A stretch of DNA of 64,000 nt from Mytilus trossulus (Eukaryota > Mollusca > Bivalvia > Mytilida > Mytilidae): positions 11,175,911 to 11,239,910 of the forward strand of contig NC_086376.1 of the NCBI RefSeq assembly GCF_036588685.1. Reading direction: 5' to 3'. Under the pieces are notes generated by a model that ran no database searches, was not told the origin of the DNA, and saw nothing but the letters and a program-made list of their open reading frames with translations. Below, piece after piece: positions 31,620-44,067 of the stretch (positions are counted from its first letter, which is position 1; the number at the start of each line of letters is the position of its first letter). Made by a program: the position numbers and the translations under genes.

Positions 31620-33459
31620 AGGATACAAGACAGAATAGTAATCATCTTGGAAAATGCAGGATATGTTTATACTTGAATGATTAAAGCAATTACAAAAATT
31701 GAGAATGGATTTGTGTTCATATGCACAGAACGGATGATTGTTGAAAGAAATATTTGTTATATTGAAATGAATAATTTCTTATCTTATATTATGAGATATG
31801 GTTTTATGTTAGATACTTAAATATTAGAACTTACACATTCATGATTATGTGTAGGTCTTTGCTTCAAACTACAAATTTTGAGACAGAATGGCAATATATA
31901 TACACTCCAAGATCCATGCACAAGAAAGTGAAAATTTCATATCTTCTCTCAATTATAAAATGGTTAAGTAGTGCTATAAATCTGTCATTTCATACTGATA
32001 AGGCGACCGATAATATTACTTAACTAACAGATGTTTTAAACAAAAAATTGTAAAACTTTGAAAGTTTTAGGAAAATGCACAGGCACATTTGGGGTTGACC
32101 CTCCCCCCTTTTTTCTAAATTTAAAAAAAATTGGGAATATTCTTTGATGTATTCTGCCTTTCAAGATTTATTTGAAAACTAATTATTTTTAAATATGGTT
32201 TTTAAATTATTTTAATCTTGCAATTTATTGAAAAAAAATAATTTGTGAAAAAATCAAAATCACATATTTATAATGAAAAAAAAAACTTTTCTTGATTGGT
32301 ATTGTGTATTTCATTTTTATCCCTTCTTGCAACAATTGTCACCTATAAATTGAGAGAGAAGCCATGTGGTGTCTGTGAACTAACATGATATAATTGATGT
32401 TACAGTTTAATTTGAAAATATGGTGTTTTTTAAGTGGTGCAGGAGATAAGTTCACTTTTTATTCAACATCATTTTGATGCAAATTCTTGGGCTTAGTTCA
32501 TAGACTGTATATGAGAAAGAGAACCAAAACTACGATATCAAAGTCATTAGTCGAAGAAAAAAAAACAATTTAAAAAGTAAAAGTTGAAAAAGCAATTATT
32601 ACAAATGTAGTTTTTGTCAAAACAAACTTTATAAACTGTTTTGAATTTGAAGAAAGCATTCCTCAATTTCGAATGATGTTCTTCCAAGTCAAATCTATAG
32701 AGTACTAGAAGGATTTTTCTGTAAGGATGACGTATGAAAGTATGAAAGAAGCCATCATTTGGGAGTTATCTCAATTGTGACCTTGCCATTACTATATAGC
32801 AATATTCCAGTAGGGCCTGCCTATTAAGTATATTATATCTCCCAGTTGAAACGATGTTTAAAAGATCTTAAGAGCTTTCATTTCCTATCATCATTTGTTG
32901 ATAAGACTTTCAATGAATCTTTTAAACCAAGAGTTCCAAGTAGTGATTTTGACATCATTCCTTTAAAAATGTTATGGACGCCATTACGAGTTTGTTGTGC
33001 TATGTGCTATGTTCCTCTACTTCTAGTTCTATGTTACATATTGTGTATACATGTTAACCAGCACACGCATGAATGAGAATAATCAAAAACTCGTTTATTT
33101 AAAGAACGAAAATTAATAAAAGTGTAATTACAGGGGTAAAAATTAAAAACAGATTTTTGCAGTTACGCCAGGAACTTAAACACACAAACTCGTAAGTCAT
33201 CGGTTGTGTGGCTTGATTGGCACATTCAGTTAGTTGATTTCAGTTAACCATTGTTCTAGGAATGAAGTTGTATTTATAGGCATGCGTTGATGTGCTGACC
33301 CCGAAAAACCTGTGTTACCTGGTTGTTATGGTTGGTCTTTAATTAAATCTGAAATGGTGACTGATGCTTCTTCATTCAATATCTTATGCAGAAATATAAG
33401 CCTGTCTTATTTTCTTTGTGTAACTAGGGTTGACCAAATAAGTGTCTGTGGTATGTAGG

Positions 33460-34085
33460 TTAAAGATCATCATTCCCGGAAATACAAGTGGACTTATCTT
33501 TGTTGCACCATTAGGATTTTGACAATGTGGCACTTTTTGTATTGATCCCATACTTCAGATTCATGTTCGATGTGTGGTTTAATATACTCTCTCTTTAGTA
33601 ATAAACAGTGTTCATGTTATTCCCAATCATGACGTAATTGTAAACAACACGATTGGATTTTTTGGTCACTCTAAAGATGAAATATGTTCTGGTTGCTATG
33701 TTATCTGCAAGCGTCTAGTCCTTTCTACATGTTGCGCAAGATCTTTTTGCCGCGATGGGCATGTCTGTTGATTGTTGATGCTTCTTTACAGGAAGGAGTC
33801 GTCAGCAAACAGTTGTAGAAACGTCTTTAACGTTGATTTACTGCAGGAAACAATGGCGTTCAAGAACCGCTCACTTGGGATCACCAAAACGTTCTGCTTT
33901 TAATTGACTCATTTTACCATCTACACACACTCAATGGGTTTTCCAAGTATTGATCCAGCTAAGTACATTCCCTCGGACATAATATTAGACCCTCTTTTGT
34001 AAAAGTAACTGGTGTTGGACTGTGTCAGATACCTTAAATAAAACTGCCCCATTGATAACGATGGCTATGTTCTAATTGTAGAAAC
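33460..34085 (-). pseudogene. Degenerate LINE reverse transcriptase fragment
   Basis: Read on the minus strand, a decayed RT core is visible: a VL-x4-FL-x-x-IN stretch corresponding to the usual VLGPLLFLLYIND block, with a stop in it (near 33843-33880), then LFADDSFL (catalytic FADD box, near 33795-33818), then RSINNQQ and QKDLAQHVERT in a shifted frame. Order and spacing are those of jockey/CR1-like non-LTR elements. Stops and frameshifts make it a relic. Confidence 0.65.
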
Positions 34086-34159
34086 TACCAGCTGTTCTCT
34101 TTTTTCTCGAATGTGACATTTTGAACTTATCACAAGGGTTGTACTTAAAAAAGATGCAC

Positions 34160-34320
34160 GACGGGTGCTATACGTTGGGCAGGATATGTCTATCCTTGCT
34201 GAGCACCTGAGTTCCCCCCTCCGGCGTTTTGATAGGGTTTGTGTTGCTCTATCTTTAGTTTTCTACGTTGTGTTTTTGTACTATTAATTTTGTCTTATAG
34301 TCGTTTTCCGTTTAAAACCG
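34160..34320 (+). repeat. Dispersed repeat, CCATGGCGTTGTCAGTTT family, diverged
   Basis: TGAGCACCTGAGTTCCCCC, GGGTTTGTGTTGCTC and TTTAGTTTTCTACGTTG follow the family order seen at 11925-12130. Confidence 0.5.
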
Positions 34321-37300
34321 TTGCATCTTAAACAAAACCGAAAAAAAAGATATATGAAACAGAATCAGATATTGCAGACGCACAAGAATGGATATTTCAA
34401 AGATAATCTATTTATGAAATATTATAAATGATCGCACACGTTTAGCCTTGGCAATCATACACAAACAACATGTCCATTTACCTAGTATAGTTATATGATG
34501 CTTAATTTTCATAATGTTTATATAATTTTATTTCAACTTTTAGTTCAAGGTTTATTTGGTTCTAGTTCAAAAATTAAAGAGCTTTTTATTGAATAGGACA
34601 CGAACCTGAAGAAATTGTGCAGATAGTTAGAGGTCAAACTCAGTCGAATTGAAACTGACAAAACTATCTTTACTATATTTGTTAAACATTTATTCCCCCT
34701 ACAATAAGTTTGACTACGACTTTAAAAAACACACACACTTAAAGAATTAGTTTTAATAGTAATATTTTGATAACAACAAAATAAATGGAAACTTACTTCT
34801 GCGTTTATTAATTCTTTTTGTCCTAACACCATTATGGAGTAAGGCATTAAAGAAGTGTTATATAAATGTACTGTCTAATCTTGCTTTTGATAGTATCTTC
34901 ATTATGTGCTGATCGGAGACTTCGCACAGCAACTACGCGCAAGGAGAGGTCATAAGTTTAGTAGAACCAGGGTTTTATATTAGCTTCTTATCAATCTACT
35001 ATCAGTGGCACTTTATATTCTATGTCCAGTCTATTTCCGAACAGACGAACTCATTCATTGTTTTACACTCTCATATGATGTCAGCTATCGCTGCATGGCT
35101 GCAACTGGGCAATTTTTTCCAATCACAATTTAGTCAATTAAGTTCAAGATAACTTAGACATATAGATGTGTCATTAAGAAAGTAAATATTACGAATACAG
35201 TCATTTTCACAAGATACTTCAAATCACGGTGCACAATTAGTTCTGTATTTAGATGCAATTAAAAAGATAAATAAATCCTAAGTAGAAATTATTGAAAAAA
35301 TAGATATGTTGTAAAATTTTCAGAAAAAAGTGTAGTAATGCATTTAATTTTTAGCCCTTACAAAAATAAATTGAGAAGATTTTTCATCTTCTGTATAACA
35401 ACTTTCAAAAAAAGGTTTTTGTTTTCAGCAATGTGCCTACATTTTTACATATAAAACAAGCAAGTAAGCTAGGGGAAAAATTATTTGAAATATTTTTAAC
35501 TTTTCTTGCCAATTATCATTTTGGCATGCTTTGATCACTGAAAGGTTAAATATCTTCAATAAAATAAAACAGTGACGAATCAGACAACACAATACGTTAT
35601 CAAGACTGTCCTGAAGTGTTAGTTTGTCCATCTTATCGTCAAGATAGGAATGACATTTGTGTCTGAAAAGTGGCCGTATTTCAATCACAATCTGATGACA
35701 CATGTATGAAATGTTTATAATTCATGATTTAATATTTTGAATAATTGTGCAAGGTTTACTCTATTCTGTGAAGTAATAATCAGTTGGATTATTATCTCTT
35801 ATCAAAAATATTTTATAAGCAAAAAGCAAAAGTCATCTGGTATAAATACCAACATTTGTGTACACCAGATTATTAAATATGAAGTTTTCTATTTGAAATC
35901 AGTGAAGCACTGCATGTCCTAGTGTTTGTTCAACCGAGGGTCATAGGGTGAAGTGAGGTGGTCATTTGTGAGTGACCATGGACAATAAAGAATCATCAAT
36001 TCGCAAATGATCGCACTACTTAGTTTTTAAGGTCTGTATATATTTTATTCCATAATATTGAATTTTTGTGTGGTAATGTTTATTCAAAACAGTTATTTTC
36101 ATATAAATAATGTAAATATAATAGCTAGGTTATTGGTTTTATATAACATCCTGTCTCAATGAAATGGATTACTGGCTTTATCAAACAAAGATCGTCAAAC
36201 AATTTTTATCAAATTTTTTTAATGGTTTCTATGAGTGAAAGGATTTACAGTATAGAAGTACGTTAAACTGGTAAAATTATGGCATGCTATTTCTTGGTTA
36301 CATTTTTAAATACAGTTGTTTTAGGATAAAACTTCGGTTATGCCAGGATTTGTTTAACTAATAATTTAGTTAAATTACTTTATTCGATTTACGATTAAAA
36401 CTATCAATTGTAGTATTATATTTCATGTCAGTAAAAAAAATGTGTATATCTTTTACCTTGTCGGATGTGCCATTTTAACACACCATCTACGTTGCCTCAT
36501 AGTACCTTGATATTTTCACAACTCTTCATAAGTCTCCTGGCTGATATTCTTCGTTATGTACATGAAGTCATAGTTTTATATTACTCTATTTTTTTAAGTA
36601 CAAATTTAAAAGACTAGAATGACAGTATAGGCAGTCTCGTTTGACAATGATTCCTTGAGGTAACAATCTGCTCTATTACCCTCTCAGCTATGAGTTATTT
36701 ATACGATGTCCAGAGCATGTTTTGTTTTTATTTATAAAAAGCAAATTTATAAACCATAAAAGTACATGTAACCATATTGCCCTGTGTTGATGACTTGTGA
36801 ATGAAAGTGTCAAATGTTAGATAAGATAAACAATGAGCTAGTCTTGATATATATACCTGTCAAAGATAGTTAATCAGTTTATAAGCAAGGCCATCTCATG
36901 AATTTCTAATACACGTTCATTTTAAAATTATTAAAACAAAGTCAATCAGAAACATGAAAACCAAAGAAAAAATAAGAGCAGATATCTTGATTTCTTAAAC
37001 ATTCATTGACAGTATAAAACTACCAACACTGAGGCATATTAGGTTTTGAAAAGTATATTAATTTTCAAAGCTGTTGTGTGTTTATGAGAAAGCCTTTTGT
37101 TCCTTTGAAATTACAAATTTGTTATTTCATAATGCCACCTTATCAGTACTAAGAAAACATGTGATTAATATGGTTAAAATGTACGTGCTTAAAATATGCG
37201 TTTTATATTTAGGACATTCGGACTTATTTCTAACATATCCTACTGTGTACGTGTAATCTTTTTCAAACAAATACATTCTAAATTTAACAGACAATGTGAT

Positions 37301-38129
37301 TTAATTTGCATTCTTAAACAGTGTTAAATAACATTCCTATATGTGTCTACAAGGGGTTATGTTTAGTTATTCTACTACATGTATGTCTATTCTTTTTTTT
37401 AAATCCTTTTATGTTTATATAATAGCGTAAATAGATAATGCTTTCAATCTAAGTTTATCAATTCTTGTTAAGAACATGTTTGATTAAAATGCCATTAATC
37501 CGTTTTTCTATCATCGTCTATTGTTACTATTAAAGCTCTTTTTGTATGTTGGTAAAACTTGTCAATCTTAATATTATTATGTAATCCTAATTCTTTGGCA
37601 ACCTCTAAACATTGTTTTTCTAAAATAATTTGTCGACTAAATTTAAGTCTTCAGTCGGAGTCAGTCTTTTGAAATGACACCATCAGTCCGTTTAAGATAA
37701 AAATGAAAATCAGTACTGAATGTCATCGTTTGTATTTGCGCTACTAGTTTGTGAGTTAGTACGTGAAAAAAAACTGTCAAAATAGGTGGTATTTAAGTAT
37801 CGTCACATTAGTCACATTAACTGGATTAATTTTATTTATAATAAATTCTTGATTTCAAATCTATAACGCTCTATAAAATCCAACATATGCGTCCTGAAGC
37901 AATGAGCTTAGCGTATTTAGTGTTCAGAAAATATATGTTATAACATGAAAAATATTTTCTATATAATCGTATGAAAATTTTGAAAAATAACTTTGATTTA
38001 TCAAATAAACAATTTTCGAATTGTTATTATTGTGACTTTAATCGTTGTAAACTTTCCCCCATTTGCCTCAAAAAGAGGTTCGGAATTGACAGTACTTATC
38101 ATATTCTGGAGGGAGGGACAAGATAAAAA

Positions 38130-38325
38130 GTAAAAACACAAAAATACTGAACTCCGAGGAAAATTCAAAAAGGAAAATCAAAAATCAAAAAAACAAAATC
38201 AAAAGTCCAAACACATCAAACGAATGAATAACAACTGTCATATTCCTGACTTGGTACATGCATTTTCTAATGTAGAAAATGGTGGATTGAACCTGGTTTT
38301 ATAGCTAGCTAAACCTCTCACTTGT
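38130..38325 (-). repeat. TAGCTAGCTATARAACCAGGTT family, good copy
   Basis: Reads ACTGAACTCCGAGGAAAATT, CATATTCCTGACTTGGTACA and ATAGCTAGCTAAACCTCTCA on the plus strand, the reverse complement of the family. Confidence 0.65.
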
Positions 38326-40523
38326 AAATATTCCTACGGAATATTGATTTTACACGTCATGATATTTACTAGTCTCTTGTATTTTTGCCGCGCCAATAAT
38401 ACTTTCACTCACCACCTTGGCGAGCACGTGTGTTCCTTATTTTTCTTTGTAGTATTTTTGAACTGTTGTAGGTATTTTCTATATTTTTATTTTGGCCATA
38501 TATGCTGTCTGTTCCTTCAACTTACTTTTTTTTACCCTCTTTGTATATTTTGGTGTTTTTTTCAACACTACTACCCAAGATCTGTAATACATACAAAATT
38601 CGAATATGACAAATTCATTTAAACATATTAAAGACCAAGTAAAAACTGAAAAGGGAACATTTCAGAAAAAATCAAATACGTGACAGCACTAAACGACGTA
38701 GCTGCTTAAAGGCGAACACAATTATTGAATTGATACAATGGTGATTTATTGTAAATGATAAACATTCGACAAAATATAACATAAATTGTCGGACATATTA
38801 CAATATCATGAACATGAATGACCAGTACTAACTTATTCCGTTTAGTAACCTATAGTCTTTTTCGTACCATCGCATACGTATCAATACGGCTGCCAATATA
38901 TTTAAAAAAAGATATCAGTTTACCATTTAAACAAAAAATTCAAGATCACAAAGCATGACAATTCATTAAAAATAAACCGAAAGACTTAAGTAAAACTGAA
39001 AATATATTAATTTTCTTATATTAAAGATTATATAAAAGATACAAAAATCCTTCGCATTCTATAATTTTTACCATTTTTTGCAAAATTGATATTTTCGAAC
39101 TGATTCGCTTCAAGTAGTTTATTAGGCTTTTATGATCTTGAAATTTTAAAGTTGTAACACAGGTAAAGTATCCCTGGCCATTTCTCCGTGACTTGCTTCG
39201 TCATCCGTTAATATGCATTATTTGATACCATTTTAGTGGAATGCAGTATTGTAAATTTGGAACAGTTACAAGAAAACCTACACATTAAGAAAATAAAACA
39301 CCTCGGTAAGTTTGTTTTCACATATATAATTAATACTCTTATAAAAGATTCTGCTTCTGTGTCATTGTTCATAATTCCGGTATTAAAACGAAAAACTTTT
39401 AAAACAAAAGTTGCATTATTACGTCTATGTTATTTTGTCATGTGTGGATAGTTGTCTCATTGGCGATCATACCACATCTTCTTATAGTTATACGGATTTT
39501 CAATCAAATTGACTGATTTCTTGGTGATTACATGTAACAGGACACACTCTGCATCCGATAGAAAGTCGTCAACTTTTGAAAATCATTTTGAAATATATGC
39601 TTCTGAATTAGAATAATATTCAACAACGTAGATTCCAAGAATCTTCAATTTTGCATCAAGCTACTGCGTATATAAGAGTTGAAGCAATGTTCCGTGAACA
39701 TCTGCAGGGCTTGTACTTTTTTAAGAGGGGCATTGAAGCATCACGCCGTTTACTATTATTGTCTATGTTTGGATAAAAAAAATTATTAGAAATTCACTTA
39801 CGAAGTGTAGATTTAAATCATTTTGCTTTAGAAAAGTTGTAATTTATAGTTTAGAAATGTACATGTTTAAAAACATGTCATATTAGACACTTAACTCGTA
39901 GAACAATAACAGTTACTATAAATCAAGGCGGTTCAATCAGGAAGTTAAAATGCTGTATCATAAGGTCAGGTGGAAATAGATAAACTATAGTGCTATTATA
40001 TTTGGGTTAAAAAGTATAACGTAAACATTTCTGTAAATTTTAACAGTAATTAAAGTTATGTAACTGACTCATTTATATAAGTATACTGACTACAGACACA
40101 ATATTTCATTTGCATATATTTATATAAATTTATTGTAAATCCAGTCGTGCTAAAGACTTTACAACATATCTTATATGTATATTTATATAAATAACATACA
40201 AGTGTGTCTGGTGCGTGTCAACTATAATATATATATTATTCAAGGTCAATGCAAAACGATTTGTGTCTTAAAATGTTTGACTCGGTTCATTTTTAGTTTT
40301 GATAACGTTTTTATGTATTTTATTTTCAGTTCAGTCACACGGAGAGATTCAGTTAGCATATTTAGATGTGCATATAAAGTAATCTGTGTGCATATATAAA
40401 ATACGAATGTCCATATATTGAAAATTAAGTGCATGCATAAACATATGTTTGCATGAGGCAACTACGGCGTGCCATATATTAGTCTGCTAACCCAAATGAG
40501 CGCATGTCAATTAAAACACGTGT

Positions 40524-40675
40524 TACTTGTGCGTACAAGTTGTATAACTCGTGAGCACAAGTTTTATAACTCGTGAGCACAAGTTGTATAACTCGTGAGC
40601 ACAAGTTGTATAACTCGTGCGCACAAGTTTTGTAACCTTCGCGCCCAAGAGAGTAACTGATGCGCCTAAGTTATA
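40524..40675 (+). repeat. 22-bp minisatellite
   Basis: Unit AACTCGTGAGCACAAGTTGTAT; exact 22-bp spacing at 40546, 40568, 40590, 40612 and 40634, with degenerate units on both sides (for example AACTGATGCGCCTAAGTTAT). About six to seven units. Each unit holds an imperfect dyad (AACT/AGTT arms around CGTGAGCAC). Confidence 0.85.
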
Positions 40676-41519
40676 ATTTTATTTTTGCATGGAACTCAAG
40701 GGCTTCCGTAATACGTAATTCCTTTGTTCACTATAGGTAAACATTACATTATAGGATAAAACTATTCAGAGAAAGATATCAATCCAGATGTCAAAACTGA
40801 ATATTTAAAAACTCAGATTTGCAAAGATAATTGTATTTATCTTTATTTTAATGGACAGGAATATTTTACTGACAATGTAAGTTTCAAATTCTTCATTATT
40901 AACATATAGAAACGGAATTAATAGACTCTAGTTTGTTTAACTTTTCTATTTTCGAGTAAATATTCATCAGATTGCATGTTTATAACACCGAAATAAAAGA
41001 TTTGAATGAGCGTATTTTTGTAAAGAAGCTAGCTCATATTCTTGTAGAGGAATGTAACATTTGCCACTGTACATAAAGTAATGATGTTATGTTTAAAATC
41101 ATTGAAATACTAGTACTTTACGAATAGTTCACATAGAAAAATAAATATATATATATATATCTATCAGTACATATCTAATACATAACAGTGAGAGGAGAAC
41201 ATGACCTTGTGAAATGCCAAGATATACGTATCGACAGATTGTAGGATCGGGACTCGACATAGATTGATAACAATAATATTTATTTATACCGATAAAACAA
41301 TATTTAGATTTGAGGTGTCATTCGAATGTTTGTCAATGAGACAAATATACACCAGAGACCAAATACCGTGGATATTAGAAACGTCCAAAGGTCACTCACT
41401 ATACCCTTCAACTACCAAAGGTCACTTACTATACCCTTCAACTATAGGAAGTAAAGTCATACCGTATATACAGCGATTTGGCTAGACATTACACTATGTA
41501 TAATAATTCAAACAAGAAC

Positions 41520-41700
41520 AACAAACCAGATTCATGAGAAAAAATGTATGACAGACATCAAACCTATGATAACCGCTGAATTACAGGTTTTAGTTTGGGA
41601 CAGGCACATTAAGAAAGTGGGTGGGGTTAAATATGTTTGTAAGTGCTCAATACTTCCCTAACCTGTAATAGTAACACAACAAACACACTTATAATACAAT
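41520..41700 (+). repeat. Mussel repeat, GGGACAGGCACA family
   Basis: TTTAGTTTGGGACAGGCACA, GTGGGGTTAAATATG and ACTTCCCTAACCTGTAA; a relative at 58330-58460 has GACAGGCACTTC, GTGGGGTAAAACTGG and CCTCCTCTAACATGGGACAG. Confidence 0.5.
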
Positions 41701-42429
41701 TACATTTGTAGTTGTGATGAATTCAGATTAGCAAAAAGCACAAGAAAAAAATAAATAGAACAAACGACAAAAGATAAAAGACAAAAGACAAATAAGTAGT
41801 ATCAATATACGAGTACTACTGTCTTGTAGTTACTGAAAGCTATTGCAAAGCCAGTTAATATGATAAATGAATCATGCTGTCCCCCAATTAAAATATCCGT
41901 TAGTACACAATCAACAGATGTAGTCGTCTGAGATCAACACAACACGTGGTGTGGTATGCTAAACTACAAGTATCGACAGGATGTAGGACAGTCATTGGCC
42001 ATAACTGTATAGCAATCCATTATAACAAAATCAATGTTAGTACCGATAAAGACACTATTCAAGGAGCTTGCTAAACGTCTTGATGAATATGTTAATTAAA
42101 AGAATCACATGTGTTGTCCAGTTGTTGTCTAAAAATAAAATACATAAACGAAGATAACAGAATAAATACAATGTTCAAAAGTAAATCTATAATTTCAGAT
42201 AAGCTTTTCTCGAAGAAAGAACTTTTTTTTTTTAAGAACAAATGAAGGTAAGAAGATTTCATTACATGTAACTGTTAATTATCACATTGCATTATTATTA
42301 TTATCTTTTATTATTATTTATATTTTGGAAGGCAGTTTTCCTAGTATGGAACTTGCGCTAACTAATCATGTATTGTAAAATAAAAATCTCTTCGTGCTCG
42401 TGTTGTTTCACGTCAGTTTTGTGAATATA

Positions 42430-42575
42430 AAAAAGAAGATGATTGCCGATAAGACAACTACAAATGTATCCACAAAAGACCAAAATGACACAGACATTAA
42501 CAACTATAGGTCACCGTACGGTCTTCAACAATGAGCAAAACCCATACCGCATAGTCAGCTATAAAAGGCCCAATA
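42430..42575 (+). repeat. Dispersed repeat, GATGAGACAACTCTTTAC family
   Basis: AAGAAGATGATTGCCGATAA, GACACAGACATTAACAAC, GGTCACCGTACGGTC, CAATGAGCAAAACCCATACC and CGCATAGTCAGC, in the same order as 4495-4625. Confidence 0.65.
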
Positions 42576-44067
42576 AGTTGTTCTTGTGTAAAATTCTACA
42601 TATTTTTGAAGCATACATGTGTGATATAAGCTTATTATATAGATGATTGTTTTGATTTGTGTTGCAATAGTAGACAGTAAAATTTGTTAATGTCATCTGT
42701 TTGTAAAAAGTATAACATTAATACAGCATTTTTTTTTATACTCTCACGATATATGGTGATCAACACATATTTTCATGAATATAGATTTACATGTAGTAAA
42801 AAATGCGTTGTTGATTTTTTTGATATATATCAGTTAAATGATAACTATTAAATATACCTCGTTAGCATTGATGTGTCATGTGTTTGATTAGGACTCGAAA
42901 CCAATTGATATCCGTGTTCATACAAGAAAGAGCTCTGGGGTTAGATAAAAATATGTTCGGTTTTTTTTATCACATTTTACTTAATGTCTTGACTACTTTA
43001 TTTTTATAGAAAAGTGAAAACAGTCGTTGTGTGAAAAAAAAAATGTTTTGATTTGCATTATTAAAATCTAAAATTGGTTTCAAACACATCCGTGTACGTT
43101 AAAAAAATTTCAACGAATTTTAATGAATATATGTATGCATATGTATAAAATGACTACTGTCCACACAAAACAAACCAATCATATTTAATGTAAAAGGGAC
43201 TGGTTTGCAAAGTGTTTCAAACGGGTCCGAATTGTTTTTGTCCTTTTTTTTTTGTCCTAGTTGTCTTTGAAAGGGTCCGTGTTATCTGTTATCTCCAAGA
43301 CTGGTCTGAGTGGTTATAAGATTTGGTCCGATTCGTCATGTTTTCATAATAAAAAAGAGTACATTCCGTTAAAAAAATAAAAACAGAGGTCAAAAACGAA
43401 AACAGATATACAGTTAAAAACAAAGACGACAAAGATTTGGTACGAGAACATACACATAAAAACAAAAACAATAGATGTTATAAAAAAATTAATACAGATA
43501 TCATATGATATGGCAAATAAATATTTTAAACATTTGTTCAGAAAAAAAGCAAAAATAGTAAAGAGCAAAAAGTAAAATCACAAAAATACTGAACTTAGAG
43601 GAAAATCAATTCGGAAAGTCCATCATCACATGGAAAATTCATTTAACAATACGCATCAAAAACGAAGATCAGGAAATTTATGCTATATAGAGATAGAGGA
43701 ATTCGTTCTATCCTTAAAATGTAATTGTTTTAAACTTTTTACACATTGTGATGATACTATGAAGGCAGTTCTTTGACCTAGAAATTATAATTGGAAACTT
43801 TTATGCATTGTGACTTAGATGGGGAGATGTCTGATTGACACTCATACCACATCGTCTTATTTGTGTATATGTATCAATCAGCTTTTAAAGAAGAAATATG
43901 CAATTAAATAGACGGGGGAAAATCCGGTTTTTATTCATATTATAACAGAAGACAAGTTAAAAGAATATTTGCCATTGAGATAAATAATTGCTTATTTTTG
44001 TCTAAATCTAAATTTAAAAAGCACGGCTCAACTGTATTTAATTTACATTTACCACTTTCTTTTTCAG

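Larger units (their letters stand above)
31620..43997. other. Gene-poor stretch between inhibitor gene D and the Patched-like gene
   Basis: 12.4 kb without a supportable protein-coding gene. It contains the decayed LINE at 33460-34085, repeats at 34160-34320, 38130-38325, 41520-41700, 42430-42575 and 43565-43650, and a 22-bp minisatellite at 40524-40675. Unlisted upstream exons of the Patched-like gene (5' UTR) could lie near its right end. Confidence 0.5.

Noticed and set aside
40524-40675. CRISPR-like array
   Set aside because: Units follow each other directly without unique spacers, and the window is eukaryotic; it is a minisatellite.
43289-43568. Minus-strand ORFs rich in F, L and Y just upstream of the Patched-like gene
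   Set aside because: Purine-rich plus strand gives such frames by chance; no domain is visible.
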